Assembly: GCA_947464515.1 (NCBI GenBank)
Contig: CANHXF010000074.1
Span: 1 to 7,786, forward strand
Length of the DNA: 7,786 nt
DNA from: Flavobacteriales bacterium
GTDB lineage: Bacteria > Bacteroidota > Bacteroidia > NS11-12g > UBA955
Direction: 5' to 3'
Both the position numbers and the translations under genes were made by a program. This document shows positions 1 to 6,036 of the stretch, one piece after another (within the stretch, counting starts at the first letter, position 1; each line of letters begins with the position of its first letter). The notes beneath the pieces are model-generated. The model was not told the origin of the DNA. It saw only the letters and a list, made by a program, of their open reading frames with translations, and searched no databases.

Positions 1-141
1 AAATCAAGTTTCAAAGATTTTATTTATAATTATTGTTATAAGGTATTATCTCAATTTTTAACAAATATGCATTATGAAGATTTCTTCATTTCTATTCATT
101 CAAAAATACATATCTCTGATGGAATAGAATTCATATCACTG
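1..141. other. AT-rich stretch without a recognisable gene
   Basis: This flank of the insertion sequence is strongly AT-rich and has stop codons in every frame, with no open frame that looks coding. The only structure seen is a small inverted repeat, ATGAAGA-TT-TCTTCAT, at 74-89. Its loop is too tight for a normal terminator. No tRNA, promoter or gene remnant was recognised. What the insertion sequence separated from this side cannot be told. Confidence 0.5.
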
Positions 142-151
142 CTGTCCTAAA
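142..151 (+). repeat. Left terminal inverted repeat of the IS
   Basis: CTGTCCTAAA matches the inward-reading right end CTGTCCAAAA at 9 of 10 positions. It lies 86 bp past the transposase stop codon, so it is the 3' end of the element relative to transposase transcription. Similarity fades beyond ten bases, although both ends reach a run of five T shortly afterwards. Confidence 0.65.
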
Positions 152-165
152 CGTTTTTCAAGTAT

Positions 166-178
166 AACAAATTTTGTT
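166..178. repeat. AT-rich palindrome inside the IS left end
   Basis: AACAAA-T-TTTGTT is a perfect 6-bp inverted repeat with a single central base. It lies between the terminal repeat and the transposase stop. It could be a subterminal transposase contact or chance in AT-rich DNA; nothing in the sequence decides. Confidence 0.3.
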
Positions 179-202
179 GATTTTACTGATCTCAACCGTT
201 AT

Positions 203-216
203 AAAAATGCATTTTT
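203..216. repeat. AAAAATGCATTTTT palindrome downstream of the transposase
   Basis: This perfect 14-bp palindrome starts 22 nt after the transposase stop when read on the minus strand. Its T-run could give a weak terminator-like end to the transposase mRNA, but the stem is A/T-rich with no real loop, so termination is only a guess. Confidence 0.3.
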
Positions 217-237
217 CGATTTTGACCCCTCTTTTAT

Positions 238-1407
238 CTAAGTAAACAGACTCAATTGTATATTTTCGGGCTCCCAATGGCTGCTTTTTTCGAAGGGTTT
301 GTTGATGAATTGATTCAGTTCGATTTTTGCAAACAAATGCAAACGCAGCGCATTGATCAAATTGGACAGGTGCCATTTGTACTTGGCCATTTGCTGTAAG
401 GCTTTGAGTAAAACGATGGCAATTAAGGATGTCCATATTTGGATTTTAACAGCATTCTCACTCGTGCCCACAAAAGATTTGATGCGCAAGTGGGATTTGA
501 TGTGCTTAAAAAACACCTCAATGTTCCATCGCTCCTTGTATAACTCAGCAACGGTGGCGGCTGTCCACTGTTTATGGTTGGTTAAAAACACCAGTTCTTG
601 TCCAGTTTCGGGATCTATGTATTCTACTCTTCTAAGTGTGTGAGGGTAGTTCGAGCTAGATTTTTGTCCGATGAGTTTGATGTTGTCATCGTAAATAAAC
701 CCTGATTCAGTGTCCGTTTCATAAGCTTTCGTGACCTCGTAATTCATGTTGTCCTTGGCCCTTGTAACGAAATAGATATTTCTGCTGTCCAAATCGTGAA
801 GCCATTTGTAATCAACGTATCCTCGATCAAAAACAACCACGCTACCCGATGGGAAATGGACCAGCTTAGCCATTTTACTCTCGTGAACCTTGCCATCTGT
901 AATGCTTGCAAAGTGCGGGATACAGCCCTGATAGTCTAATACCATGTGGATTTTAACTGCTCCTTTGTATTGCCTGAACTTGGCCCAATCAAACACCTTT
1001 GCACACAATGGAATGACTGTAGCATCCATCAAGAACACTTGTCGGGTCAATCGTTTCAAGTTTCTCTTTTGAAATCCCACGTGCTGTCCTAAATGATCGA
1101 TGACTTCATAAAAGAACTTTTCAAATAATCGATGATCCCTGTGTTTGTTGATGTAAGAGACCGATGATTTACTTGGAGCCTGTTTACATCCAAGGTGATT
1201 GATATTGCCCGCTATTGACATTAACCCATTGCTGATATCTCTGCAAGAAGCCGCATTGCTCAAGTGGCAAAAAAGCATGGTTACAAGGTGCGTCCATGAA
1301 TCGATGCCTTTGCTATGTTTGTTAGATTCGAGTTCATTTGCCAATTTTTTAAACTTTTCTGCTGGCAACAGTTGAATCATTTGGGCAAGTAGAGTTATTT
1401 TTGACAT
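238..1407 (-). CDS. IS4-family DDE transposase
   Basis: This 389-residue protein catalyses cut-and-paste movement of the surrounding element by cutting DNA at its ends with a two-metal DDE active site. The N-terminal part (about 1-75) resembles the helical domain (DUF4372-like) that often precedes the IS4 catalytic domain. The first Asp is D128 in FLMDATVIPLC, the second D194 in VVFDRGYVDY, and the Glu is E297 in the IS4 signature Y290-x2-R293-x3-E297-x6-K304 (YKERWNIEVFFKHIK). A beta-rich insertion between D194 and E297 is typical of the family. Length and motifs are complete and there is no frameshift, so the gene looks intact. The ATG at 1407 gives a natural N-terminus (MSKITLLAQM). No Shine-Dalgarno site is seen. 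The leader contains an 11-bp hairpin that may limit expression. Confidence 0.95.
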   Translation of the reverse strand: MSKITLLAQMIQLLPAEKFKKLANELESNKHSKGIDSWTHLVTMLFCHLSNAASCRDISNGLMSIAGNINHLGCKQAPSKSSVSYINKHRDHRLFEKFFYEVIDHLGQHVGFQKRNLKRLTRQVFLMDATVIPLCAKVFDWAKFRQYKGAVKIHMVLDYQGCIPHFASITDGKVHESKMAKLVHFPSGSVVVFDRGYVDYKWLHDLDSRNIYFVTRAKDNMNYEVTKAYETDTESGFIYDDNIKLIGQKSSSNYPHTLRRVEYIDPETGQELVFLTNHKQWTAATVAELYKERWNIEVFFKHIKSHLRIKSFVGTSENAVKIQIWTSLIAIVLLKALQQMAKYKWHLSNLINALRLHLFAKIELNQFINKPFEKSSHWEPENIQLSLFT

Positions 1408-1434
1408 ACGCCTTTGGTTTAGTTGTAGTAAACG

Positions 1435-1460
1435 GAAGATAGGACATTGGTCCTATCTTC
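1435..1460 (-). promoter_or_regulatory. Perfect 11-bp hairpin in the transposase leader
   Basis: GAAGATAGGAC (1435-1445) and GTCCTATCTTC (1450-1460) are perfect inverted repeats around a 4-nt loop. The structure lies between the IS right end and the transposase ATG, ending 27 nt before the start codon. A leader hairpin in this place is known from other insertion sequences as a way to damp transposase expression from outside transcripts. It has no T-run after it on the minus strand, so it is not a standard terminator. The structure is seen directly; the function is inferred. Confidence 0.6.
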
Positions 1461-1481
1461 GCCAAGGCGGTTAAAAATTTA

Positions 1482-1491
1482 TTTTGGACAG
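1482..1491 (-). repeat. Right terminal inverted repeat of the IS
   Basis: Read on the minus strand from 1491 this is CTGTCCAAAA, differing at one position from the left end. It marks the transposase-promoter end of the element. The host sequence resumes at 1492, 54 bp short of the end of the rhomboid gene. Confidence 0.65.
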
Positions 1492-1517
1492 ATGTGAAAT
1501 TTCTCCATTTATTAATT

Positions 1518-1535
1518 TTCCCCTACTGCGGGGAA
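1518..1535 (-). terminator. Candidate terminator hairpin after the rhomboid gene
   Basis: TTCCCC and GGGGAA form a 6-bp, GC-cored stem around a 6-nt loop, starting 10 nt past the rhomboid stop codon on the minus strand. The following bases (AATTAATAAAT on the minus strand) are AT-rich but are not a true T-run. It is therefore a weak or atypical intrinsic terminator, placed where the end of the lipoprotein-rhomboid operon would be expected. The IS right end is 26 bp further on. Confidence 0.45.
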
Positions 1536-1545
1536 CAAACGGATT

Positions 1546-2286
1546 TTACTTAGGATATAGGCACTGCGGCCGAATCCAACTCACGACACCCAAAAGCAGA
1601 ATGGGGAATACTCCAAACCAAAATAAAGCCCAAGATTCAAAGGGGATTTTCGTGATCGCCGCGCTGGTGTGGGAGGAATCGTCCATACTGATACCTGCAA
1701 ATAAGCTCAAAAGGGCAAACCCTATCACCCCGCCAAACAACGCCCCACCCAAATGCCCTTCGTGTGATATTCTTTGTCGGTCCGCCGTCTGAGAAAAAAC
1801 AATCGATCCCAAATTAAACAAAATGCAAAAGATCCATCCTGGGATTGGAATTGGAATGAATAATAATCCTAGCTTGATTTCCGGAAACCACATCACCGCA
1901 CAAAGCAGCAAACCCAATACACCGCCGGAAGCACCCAAAGCTTGGTAATCGGATTCTTTTCTGCGCATCCATATCGAAAAGAGACTGCCTCCTAGAACGG
2001 AAAATAAGAAAATTAGGAGGGTGAAAATGGAGCCCACCATCGACTCAACCATTGTCGCAAAATAGTAAATACCCATCCCGTTTAGTAGTAAATGAACAAT
2101 GCCATCGTGAACAAAGCCGGAGCTGATTAAACGGTAATATTGCTTTCTATTTTTGATTTGCCAAGAACTCAACAGCCATCGCTGGGAAAGTGTTGCATCA
2201 TTCTGACCGGCAAAAAAGACCAAGATAAAAAAGCCAATCAAGCCATAGGATGCGGGGTATTCCAAGTAAAAATTTCCGAGGTTCAT
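1546..2286 (-). CDS. Rhomboid-family intramembrane serine protease
   Basis: This 246-residue polytopic membrane protein belongs to the rhomboid family, whose members cut transmembrane segments within the bilayer using a Ser-His dyad. The catalytic serine is S120 in GASGG (family motif GxSG) and the catalytic histidine is H178 in HEGHLGGALFG, at the start of the following membrane helix. The HxxxN pair that helps form the oxyanion site is visible as H65 and N69 in VHLLLNGMG. Hydrophobic segments lie near residues 13-27, 62-80, 85-107, 116-134, 138-160, 178-199 and 219-237, fitting a six-helix core plus one extra C-terminal helix. All key residues are present, so it should be active. Its ATG is 2 nt after the stop of the upstream lipoprotein gene, so the two are almost surely co-transcribed. 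The substrate is unknown. Confidence 0.92.
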   Translation of the reverse strand: MNLGNFYLEYPASYGLIGFFILVFFAGQNDATLSQRWLLSSWQIKNRKQYYRLISSGFVHDGIVHLLLNGMGIYYFATMVESMVGSIFTLLIFLFSVLGGSLFSIWMRRKESDYQALGASGGVLGLLLCAVMWFPEIKLGLLFIPIPIPGWIFCILFNLGSIVFSQTADRQRISHEGHLGGALFGGVIGFALLSLFAGISMDDSSHTSAAITKIPFESWALFWFGVFPILLLGVVSWIRPQCLYPK

Positions 2287-2288
2287 AG

Positions 2289-3053
2289 TTAAGGTTTCTT
2301 CAATTTCACCTGCCCCGTTCCCTGGGCTGATTCCTTGAATTTGTAGGTTGGGGTTGTGAAATAATATGCGTTTCCGCTGTTGAACAGATGCGCATCGAAC
2401 TGCTTGCTAGGATTCACGAAAACGTCTTTGATCGTAAAATGATACAAATAGACATCGTCGCTCCGCAATTCTGTAGCATCCAAACCGCCGCCTTTCTCGC
2501 AACTCCATGAGAAAATTGTGGCCTGACCGCTGAGTTTCACATTGCCGCTGTTCATCACCCCGCCGTAAAATTGTCCGCAGAAAACCAACAAATTTTGATC
2601 TTCCACACTGTTTACGGTGCAATGAATGGCTTGACTATAAAGGGTGTCGATGCAGTTCACCTTCGCATTTCCCTCCAAATGAATATCATCGATTTGATGC
2701 AGATTGAGGGTGCACTTGGGTTGAATATTCAATTTGCGTAGCCATTTGGCCTTGTTGCTATTTTTGATCGACAACACGCCGTTGATGATTTCGGTTGTAA
2801 TCCCAGGAATGACATTCTTGCCGTAGGTAATCTCAATATGCTCCGGTTTTGTAGTGTCTTGGCTGACAAAGAGTTGTATGTCGTGGTTTACTTCCAATCC
2901 ATGAAAGGAGGCAAGGGTGCGGGTTTCGGTGGTTATATCGCCAAAGGATTGCCAAGGTTGAACGCTATTCTGACAGCCGGAAAAGAATTGGATCAAAAAC
3001 AAAGCAAAAATGAAAACAGACCAGGGATTTTTTTGGGTGTGCGTTGGTTTCAT
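2289..3053 (-). CDS. Head GIN-domain (DUF2807-like) lipoprotein
   Basis: From the ATG at 3053 the product is 254 residues. It opens with a lipoprotein signal: a short basic N-terminus, a hydrophobic run (WSVFIFALFLIQFF) and the lipobox FSGC, putting the lipidated cysteine at residue 27. The frame is open further upstream to a TTG at 3155, but that version would bury the signal behind 34 unrelated residues and would run into the oppositely oriented TPR gene, so the ATG is preferred. The rest is beta-rich with patterns typical of DUF2807: ASFHGLEVNHDIQLFV near 48-63, EIINGVLSIKN at 88-98, repeated GNA/NSGN/GTG turns, and a GTGQVKLKK end. Such proteins are predicted cell-envelope beta-solenoids of unknown function in Bacteroidota. 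It is the first gene of an operon with the rhomboid protease. Confidence 0.8.
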   Translation of the reverse strand: MKPTHTQKNPWSVFIFALFLIQFFSGCQNSVQPWQSFGDITTETRTLASFHGLEVNHDIQLFVSQDTTKPEHIEITYGKNVIPGITTEIINGVLSIKNSNKAKWLRKLNIQPKCTLNLHQIDDIHLEGNAKVNCIDTLYSQAIHCTVNSVEDQNLLVFCGQFYGGVMNSGNVKLSGQATIFSWSCEKGGGLDATELRSDDVYLYHFTIKDVFVNPSKQFDAHLFNSGNAYYFTTPTYKFKESAQGTGQVKLKKP

Positions 3054-3058
3054 TGCTG

Positions 3059-3066
3059 TGAATTTA
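3059..3066 (-). promoter_or_regulatory. Possible -7 box for the lipoprotein-rhomboid operon
   Basis: On the minus strand the sequence is TAAATTCA, a partial match to the Bacteroidota -7 consensus TAnnTTTG, ending 5 nt before the ATG at 3053. An alternative with CAACTTTG lies at 3069-3076, about 15 nt upstream of the ATG. No convincing -33 TTTG was found for either, so the exact promoter is uncertain. Some promoter for this operon should lie in or near the 47-bp divergent gap. Confidence 0.3.
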
Positions 3067-3088
3067 TACAAAGTTGGCGAATTGTTGC

Positions 3089-3096
3089 TACATTCG
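3089..3096 (+). promoter_or_regulatory. Possible -7 box for the TPR-protein gene
   Basis: TACATTCG matches TAnnTTTG at five of six fixed positions and is followed after exactly 4 nt by the ATG at 3101. The spacing is the same as at the HD gene. No good -33 element is visible, so support is moderate to weak. Confidence 0.35.
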
Positions 3097-3100
3097 AGGT

Positions 3101-3709
3101 ATGCGAAGGATAATCTTCTTGTTCTTTTTACTCTGTGGAATGGCGGGTAATTCAATGGCCCAGGATTTTGACGATGAGGTAAGTCCGCAAGCCAAGGCAG
3201 CAGCGGCGATGCGTACCAAGCGATATCGGGAAGCGGAGAATTTGTATCGACAAATGTTGGAGAAAAATCCGGAGTCGATGACCTACAAACACATGTTAAG
3301 TCATTCCTTGCTTTTGCAGGAGCGATTTGGTGAATCGGACAGTTTGTTGCGGGTGGCTTACTCGCAGGATTCGATGCATCCGGGAACTTTTTGGTATTTT
3401 GGGATATCGGCGGAGAGGCAGGACCAGTATGATAGGGCCTATGGTTTTTTTCGCAGATACATCGACAAATCGAAGCGGTTTTCTGAGTTCAATCAGAGTG
3501 CTTGGTTGCATGCGGGATCGGCGTATCGAAGGAAGATGCATACGTTGGGCATCAATTCTACGGAGTGGAGCGACATGGTATATTGTTATGAAAATTATTT
3601 ACAGGCGCAACCCGCGGATCCTTTGGTGCCACAGTTGCAAGATTTCTTGGATGCGGTGCGATTGAAGCAGCCCAGAGGCGGTCAAAAGTTGGTGTGGACT
3701 GAACAGTAA
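3101..3709 (+). CDS. Exported tetratricopeptide-repeat (TPR) protein
   Basis: The product is 202 residues from the ATG at 3101. A signal peptide is clear: MRRII, then a hydrophobic run, then GNSMA-QDF with likely signal peptidase I cleavage after residue 20. The mature part is helical with TPR-like repeats. One lies around residues 31-60 (AKAAAAMRTKRYREAENLYRQ then LEKNPES), the next around 62-95 (LSHSLLLQERFGESDSLLRVA) and another around 96-125 (YFGISAERQDQYDRAYGFFR), with a final helical pair near 133-170. TPR proteins are protein-interaction scaffolds; in this phylum secreted ones act in the periplasm or at the outer membrane. No specific partner can be named. A TTG further upstream in frame (3074) would put nine residues before the signal peptide and is less likely. 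It diverges from the lipoprotein operon and is followed by the HD gene 21 nt later. Confidence 0.82.
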   Translation: MRRIIFLFFLLCGMAGNSMAQDFDDEVSPQAKAAAAMRTKRYREAENLYRQMLEKNPESMTYKHMLSHSLLLQERFGESDSLLRVAYSQDSMHPGTFWYFGISAERQDQYDRAYGFFRRYIDKSKRFSEFNQSAWLHAGSAYRRKMHTLGINSTEWSDMVYCYENYLQAQPADPLVPQLQDFLDAVRLKQPRGGQKLVWTEQ

Positions 3710-3718
3710 ATTGCGTAT

Positions 3719-3726
3719 TACCTTTG
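3719..3726 (+). promoter_or_regulatory. Bacteroidota -7 box upstream of the HD gene
   Basis: TACCTTTG is a perfect match to TAnnTTTG. It ends 4 nt before the ATG at 3731, so the transcript would start at or within a base or two of the start codon. The -33 region lies in the end of the TPR gene and has no clear TTTG at the usual distance. The gene may therefore be transcribed both from here and by read-through from the TPR gene. Confidence 0.5.
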
Positions 3727-3730
3727 CAGC

Positions 3731-4960
3731 ATGCCATCGGGCAATAAATCTAAGTTAATCAATGATCCCTTGCACGGATTTGTGACCTTGCCCAGCGCTT
3801 TGGTTTACGATGTCGTGCAGCATCCCTATTTCCAACGTCTACGCAGAATCCGTCAGCTGGGAATGAGCGAATGGGTCTATCCCGGGGCCACTCATACCCG
3901 TTTTCATCATGCTTTGGGTGCGATGAATTTGATGGTGAAGGCCTTGGATACCTTGAGGGGAAAGGGTGTTGAAATTACGGACGAGGAAAAGGAAGCGGCG
4001 ATTTTGGGTATTTTAATGCACGATATTGGTCACGGACCCTACAGTCATACCCTAGAATACACTTTGGCTCAGGGCGTAAATCACGAGGACATTTCTATCA
4101 TGTTGATGGAGCGCATGAATATCGAGTTTGGCGGGGCTTTGCGCTTGGCGATCGATATTTTTAGGGGCGATTATCACAAGAAACCGTTTTTACATCAGTT
4201 GATTTCTGGCGAGTTGGATATGGATCGCTTGGATTATTTGATGCGCGACAGTTTTTATACTGGGGTGAGTGAGGGTATTGTGGGCGTGGATCGATTGATT
4301 CACATGCTAAATGTGAAGGATGGTGATTTGGTGGTGGAAGAAAAGGGCATTTACAGCGTAGAGAAATTTTTGGTTGCCAGACGATTGATGTATTGGCAGG
4401 TATATCTGCATAAAACGGTGATTGCAGCCGATGCTCTGTTGGTGTCGATTTTGCAACGCGCCAGAGAAATGGCTAAAACGGGGTCGACCTTGGGCAGTTA
4501 CCATCCCCTGATGCATTTTTTGTTCAAGGATGTGAATCCGGATGATTTCAATGAAGAGGATTTGGATTTGTTTGTACTTCTGGATGATATCGATATTATG
4601 TCGGCCATCAAAGAGTGGCAGTTTCACGAGGATCCAATTTTGAGTGAGATGAGTAAGCGGTTGCTGAGACGACATTTGCCGAAGATCAAGGTTCAATTGG
4701 AGCCGATAGATTTTGGTGTGAAGCAGTTGATGCGGGCGCAGGCATCTTCTATTTTTGGGGTACAGGATGAGCACATTTTGGATTATTTTGTCCACGTGGG
4801 TGTTTTGAAGAACGATGCGTATCGCTCTGAGGGCGGAGGAATTCGGATTTTGAAAAAAGATGGCAGCATTGTGGATGTGGCGGCGGCGAGCGACAATTAC
4901 AATTTGGATAGTTTGAAGGATACGGTTACCAAATATTACATTACTTACTGGGAGCTTTGA
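3731..4960 (+). CDS. HD-domain phosphohydrolase, SAMHD1/COG1078-like
   Basis: This 409-residue protein belongs to the HD superfamily of metal-dependent phosphohydrolases, in the branch that includes SAMHD1 and bacterial dNTP triphosphohydrolases. All metal ligands are seen: H60 in THTRFHHALG, the H97-D98 pair in LMHDIGHGPYSH, and D165 in the block GELDMDRLDYLMRD (160-173). That block also keeps the Asp and Tyr that in SAMHD1 (D309, Y315) sit around the nucleotide, with Arg in place of SAMHD1 K312. The N-terminal INDPLHGFVTL and FQRLRRIRQLG blocks are typical of the group. The likely activity is cytoplasmic hydrolysis of (d)NTPs, but several relatives have no proven substrate. The start follows a TAnnTTTG box by 4 nt. 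The stop overlaps the first candidate start of rsmA (TTGA), implying coupling. Confidence 0.9.
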   Translation: MPSGNKSKLINDPLHGFVTLPSALVYDVVQHPYFQRLRRIRQLGMSEWVYPGATHTRFHHALGAMNLMVKALDTLRGKGVEITDEEKEAAILGILMHDIGHGPYSHTLEYTLAQGVNHEDISIMLMERMNIEFGGALRLAIDIFRGDYHKKPFLHQLISGELDMDRLDYLMRDSFYTGVSEGIVGVDRLIHMLNVKDGDLVVEEKGIYSVEKFLVARRLMYWQVYLHKTVIAADALLVSILQRAREMAKTGSTLGSYHPLMHFLFKDVNPDDFNEEDLDLFVLLDDIDIMSAIKEWQFHEDPILSEMSKRLLRRHLPKIKVQLEPIDFGVKQLMRAQASSIFGVQDEHILDYFVHVGVLKNDAYRSEGGGIRILKKDGSIVDVAAASDNYNLDSLKDTVTKYYITYWEL

Positions 4961-5862
4961 GAAAGAATAAATTTAGCAGCAAGGGTCCTCAATTGAGCAA
5001 TCAATTGCAAAACACACCGAGGGGTGGAAAATGGGCGAGTAAGTTTGAGGATCCAAACGCATCAAAAGGAAAAGGAAAGCCGGACGATGTGAAGGCGAAG
5101 AAGGGGTTAGGTCAGCACTTTTTAAATGATTTAGGCATCGCCGAGCGCATAGCGAATTTGGTGGATGATGGGATAGAGCATGTGGTTGAGATTGGGCCTG
5201 GTATGGGCGTAATGACGAAGTTTTTGTTTGAGCGATTTGGTAATCGGTTAATGTGTGCGGAGATTGATACTGAATCTGTGGAGTATTTGGCGAATCAAGC
5301 GTGGGCTAGTGGTCTGAAGGTTTGGAAAGGCGATTTTTTACACGCGCCAGCTGAAGATTGGGTTGCTATTGGCAAGCGGATGGCCATTATTGGTAATTAT
5401 CCATATAATATCAGTACGCAAATTGTATTTAAGATGTTGGAGTGTGGTGTTAGGGTGGATCAATTTTCGGGCATGTTTCAGAAGGAGGTCGCTGAGAGAT
5501 TGTGCGCAGGCGAGGGGAATAAGGATTACGGGATTACGAGTGTTTTGTTGCAGGCATATTATAACTGTAGTTATTCTTTTACGGTGCATGAGGGGTCTTT
5601 CAATCCACCGCCGAGAGTAAAAAGCGGTGTGATCGATTGTAGATTAAAGGCTGAATTGCCGAATTGCGATTACGGCGCATTAAAATTGGTGGTTAAAACG
5701 GCATTTTCTCAGCGTAGGAAGACTTTGGCTAATGCATTAAAACCGTTGACATCGGCGCGCGAAAAATTTGTGTTGCCAGAAAAATGGGGTGGAATGCGCG
5801 CCGAACAAATCCCGGTCGCGGATTATTTGTTTTTGGCAAAATCTTGGGTAGAAAGCAAGTGA
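4957..5862 (+). CDS. rsmA: 16S rRNA (adenine1518-N6/adenine1519-N6)-dimethyltransferase
   Basis: RsmA (KsgA) uses S-adenosylmethionine to dimethylate two adjacent adenines near the 3' end of 16S rRNA, late in 30S assembly. Counted from TTG at 4957 (301 residues), it shows KKGLGQHFLND at 48-58, the SAM-binding VVEIGPGMG at 76-84, the acidic ribose-binding AEID at 101-104, the catalytic NYPYNIS at 147-153, FQKEVAERL at 174-182, FNPPPRVKSGVI at 215-226 and FSQRRKTLANAL at 250-261. The start is uncertain. No in-frame ATG precedes the core. TTG at 4957 overlaps the HD stop by 4 nt but adds 44 basic, low-complexity residues; GTG at 5089 gives VKAKKGLGQHF, a normal family N-terminus of about 257 residues. 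The function is certain, the N-terminus is not. Homologues of this size act in the cytoplasm on the nascent small subunit. Confidence 0.95.
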   Translation: MRKNKFSSKGPQLSNQLQNTPRGGKWASKFEDPNASKGKGKPDDVKAKKGLGQHFLNDLGIAERIANLVDDGIEHVVEIGPGMGVMTKFLFERFGNRLMCAEIDTESVEYLANQAWASGLKVWKGDFLHAPAEDWVAIGKRMAIIGNYPYNISTQIVFKMLECGVRVDQFSGMFQKEVAERLCAGEGNKDYGITSVLLQAYYNCSYSFTVHEGSFNPPPRVKSGVIDCRLKAELPNCDYGALKLVVKTAFSQRRKTLANALKPLTSAREKFVLPEKWGGMRAEQIPVADYLFLAKSWVESK

Positions 5863-6036
5863 TTTCTTATTTGGATTGATTCATAATAATTGCGTGCAAC
5901 GCTGTTTGATTGCGGATTTTTTACGCTGCCTGTATTTAAATTGTAAGATTGTCATTAAAATAACGCCTTGCACTTTGTAAAACCTTAGTAAAAACTCTAA
6001 ATTCGCGCATTGAAAATCCTTAAAAAGGCTCAAGAA
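5863..6036 (+). other. Gap between rsmA and coxB with the cox promoter
   Basis: No gene is seen here. The first half has a hexamer repeated directly (ACGCTG at 5899 and 5923) and a weak GCAA/TTGC stem (5896-5913) before a T-run at 5917-5922. That might act as a poor terminator for rsmA. The second half carries the coxB promoter described separately. Confidence 0.45.
5974..6005 (+). promoter_or_regulatory. Bacteroidota-type promoter for the cox genes
   Basis: TTTG at 5974-5977 and TAAATTCG at 5998-6005 are separated by 20 nt, close to the TTTG / TAnnTTTG arrangement of Bacteroidota promoters, with one mismatch in the second box. Transcription would start near 6009-6012, giving either a leader of about 28 nt before the ATG at 6037 or no leader if the TTG at 6010 is used. 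This is the best two-part promoter in the window. Confidence 0.6.

Larger units (their letters stand above)
142..1491 (-). mobile_element. IS4-family insertion sequence, apparently complete (about 1350 bp)
   Basis: The element contains a single full-length DDE transposase on the minus strand, bounded by short imperfect inverted repeats: CTGTCCTAAA at 142-151 and, on the other strand, CTGTCCAAAA from 1491 back to 1482. The non-coding margins are 96 bp beyond the transposase stop and 84 bp before its start, which is normal for a simple IS. The right margin carries a strong hairpin (1435-1460). Nine- to twelve-base target duplications, usual in this family, are not visible: the left flank ends in ATATCACTG while the right flank begins with ATGTGAAAT. 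Either the ends are misplaced by a few bases, the duplication has decayed, or the flanks were rearranged. The IS4 assignment rests on the transposase; the exact ends are inferred. Confidence 0.8.

Noticed and set aside
353..643. Open frame on the plus strand antisense to the transposase
   Set aside because: It lies wholly within the well-supported transposase gene on the other strand and shows no recognisable domain or signal; it is a shadow of that gene.
3054..3155. Longer lipoprotein start at TTG 3155
   Set aside because: It would place 34 residues before a clear lipoprotein signal peptide and overlap the divergent TPR gene; the ATG at 3053 is the natural start.
5896..5922. Intrinsic terminator after rsmA
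   Set aside because: The stem is only four base pairs with a 10-nt loop before the T-run, too weak to call as a terminator feature.
5899..5928. ACGCTG direct repeats as a regulator binding site
   Set aside because: Two hexamers 24 bp apart can easily arise by chance, and no symmetry or promoter overlap supports an operator.
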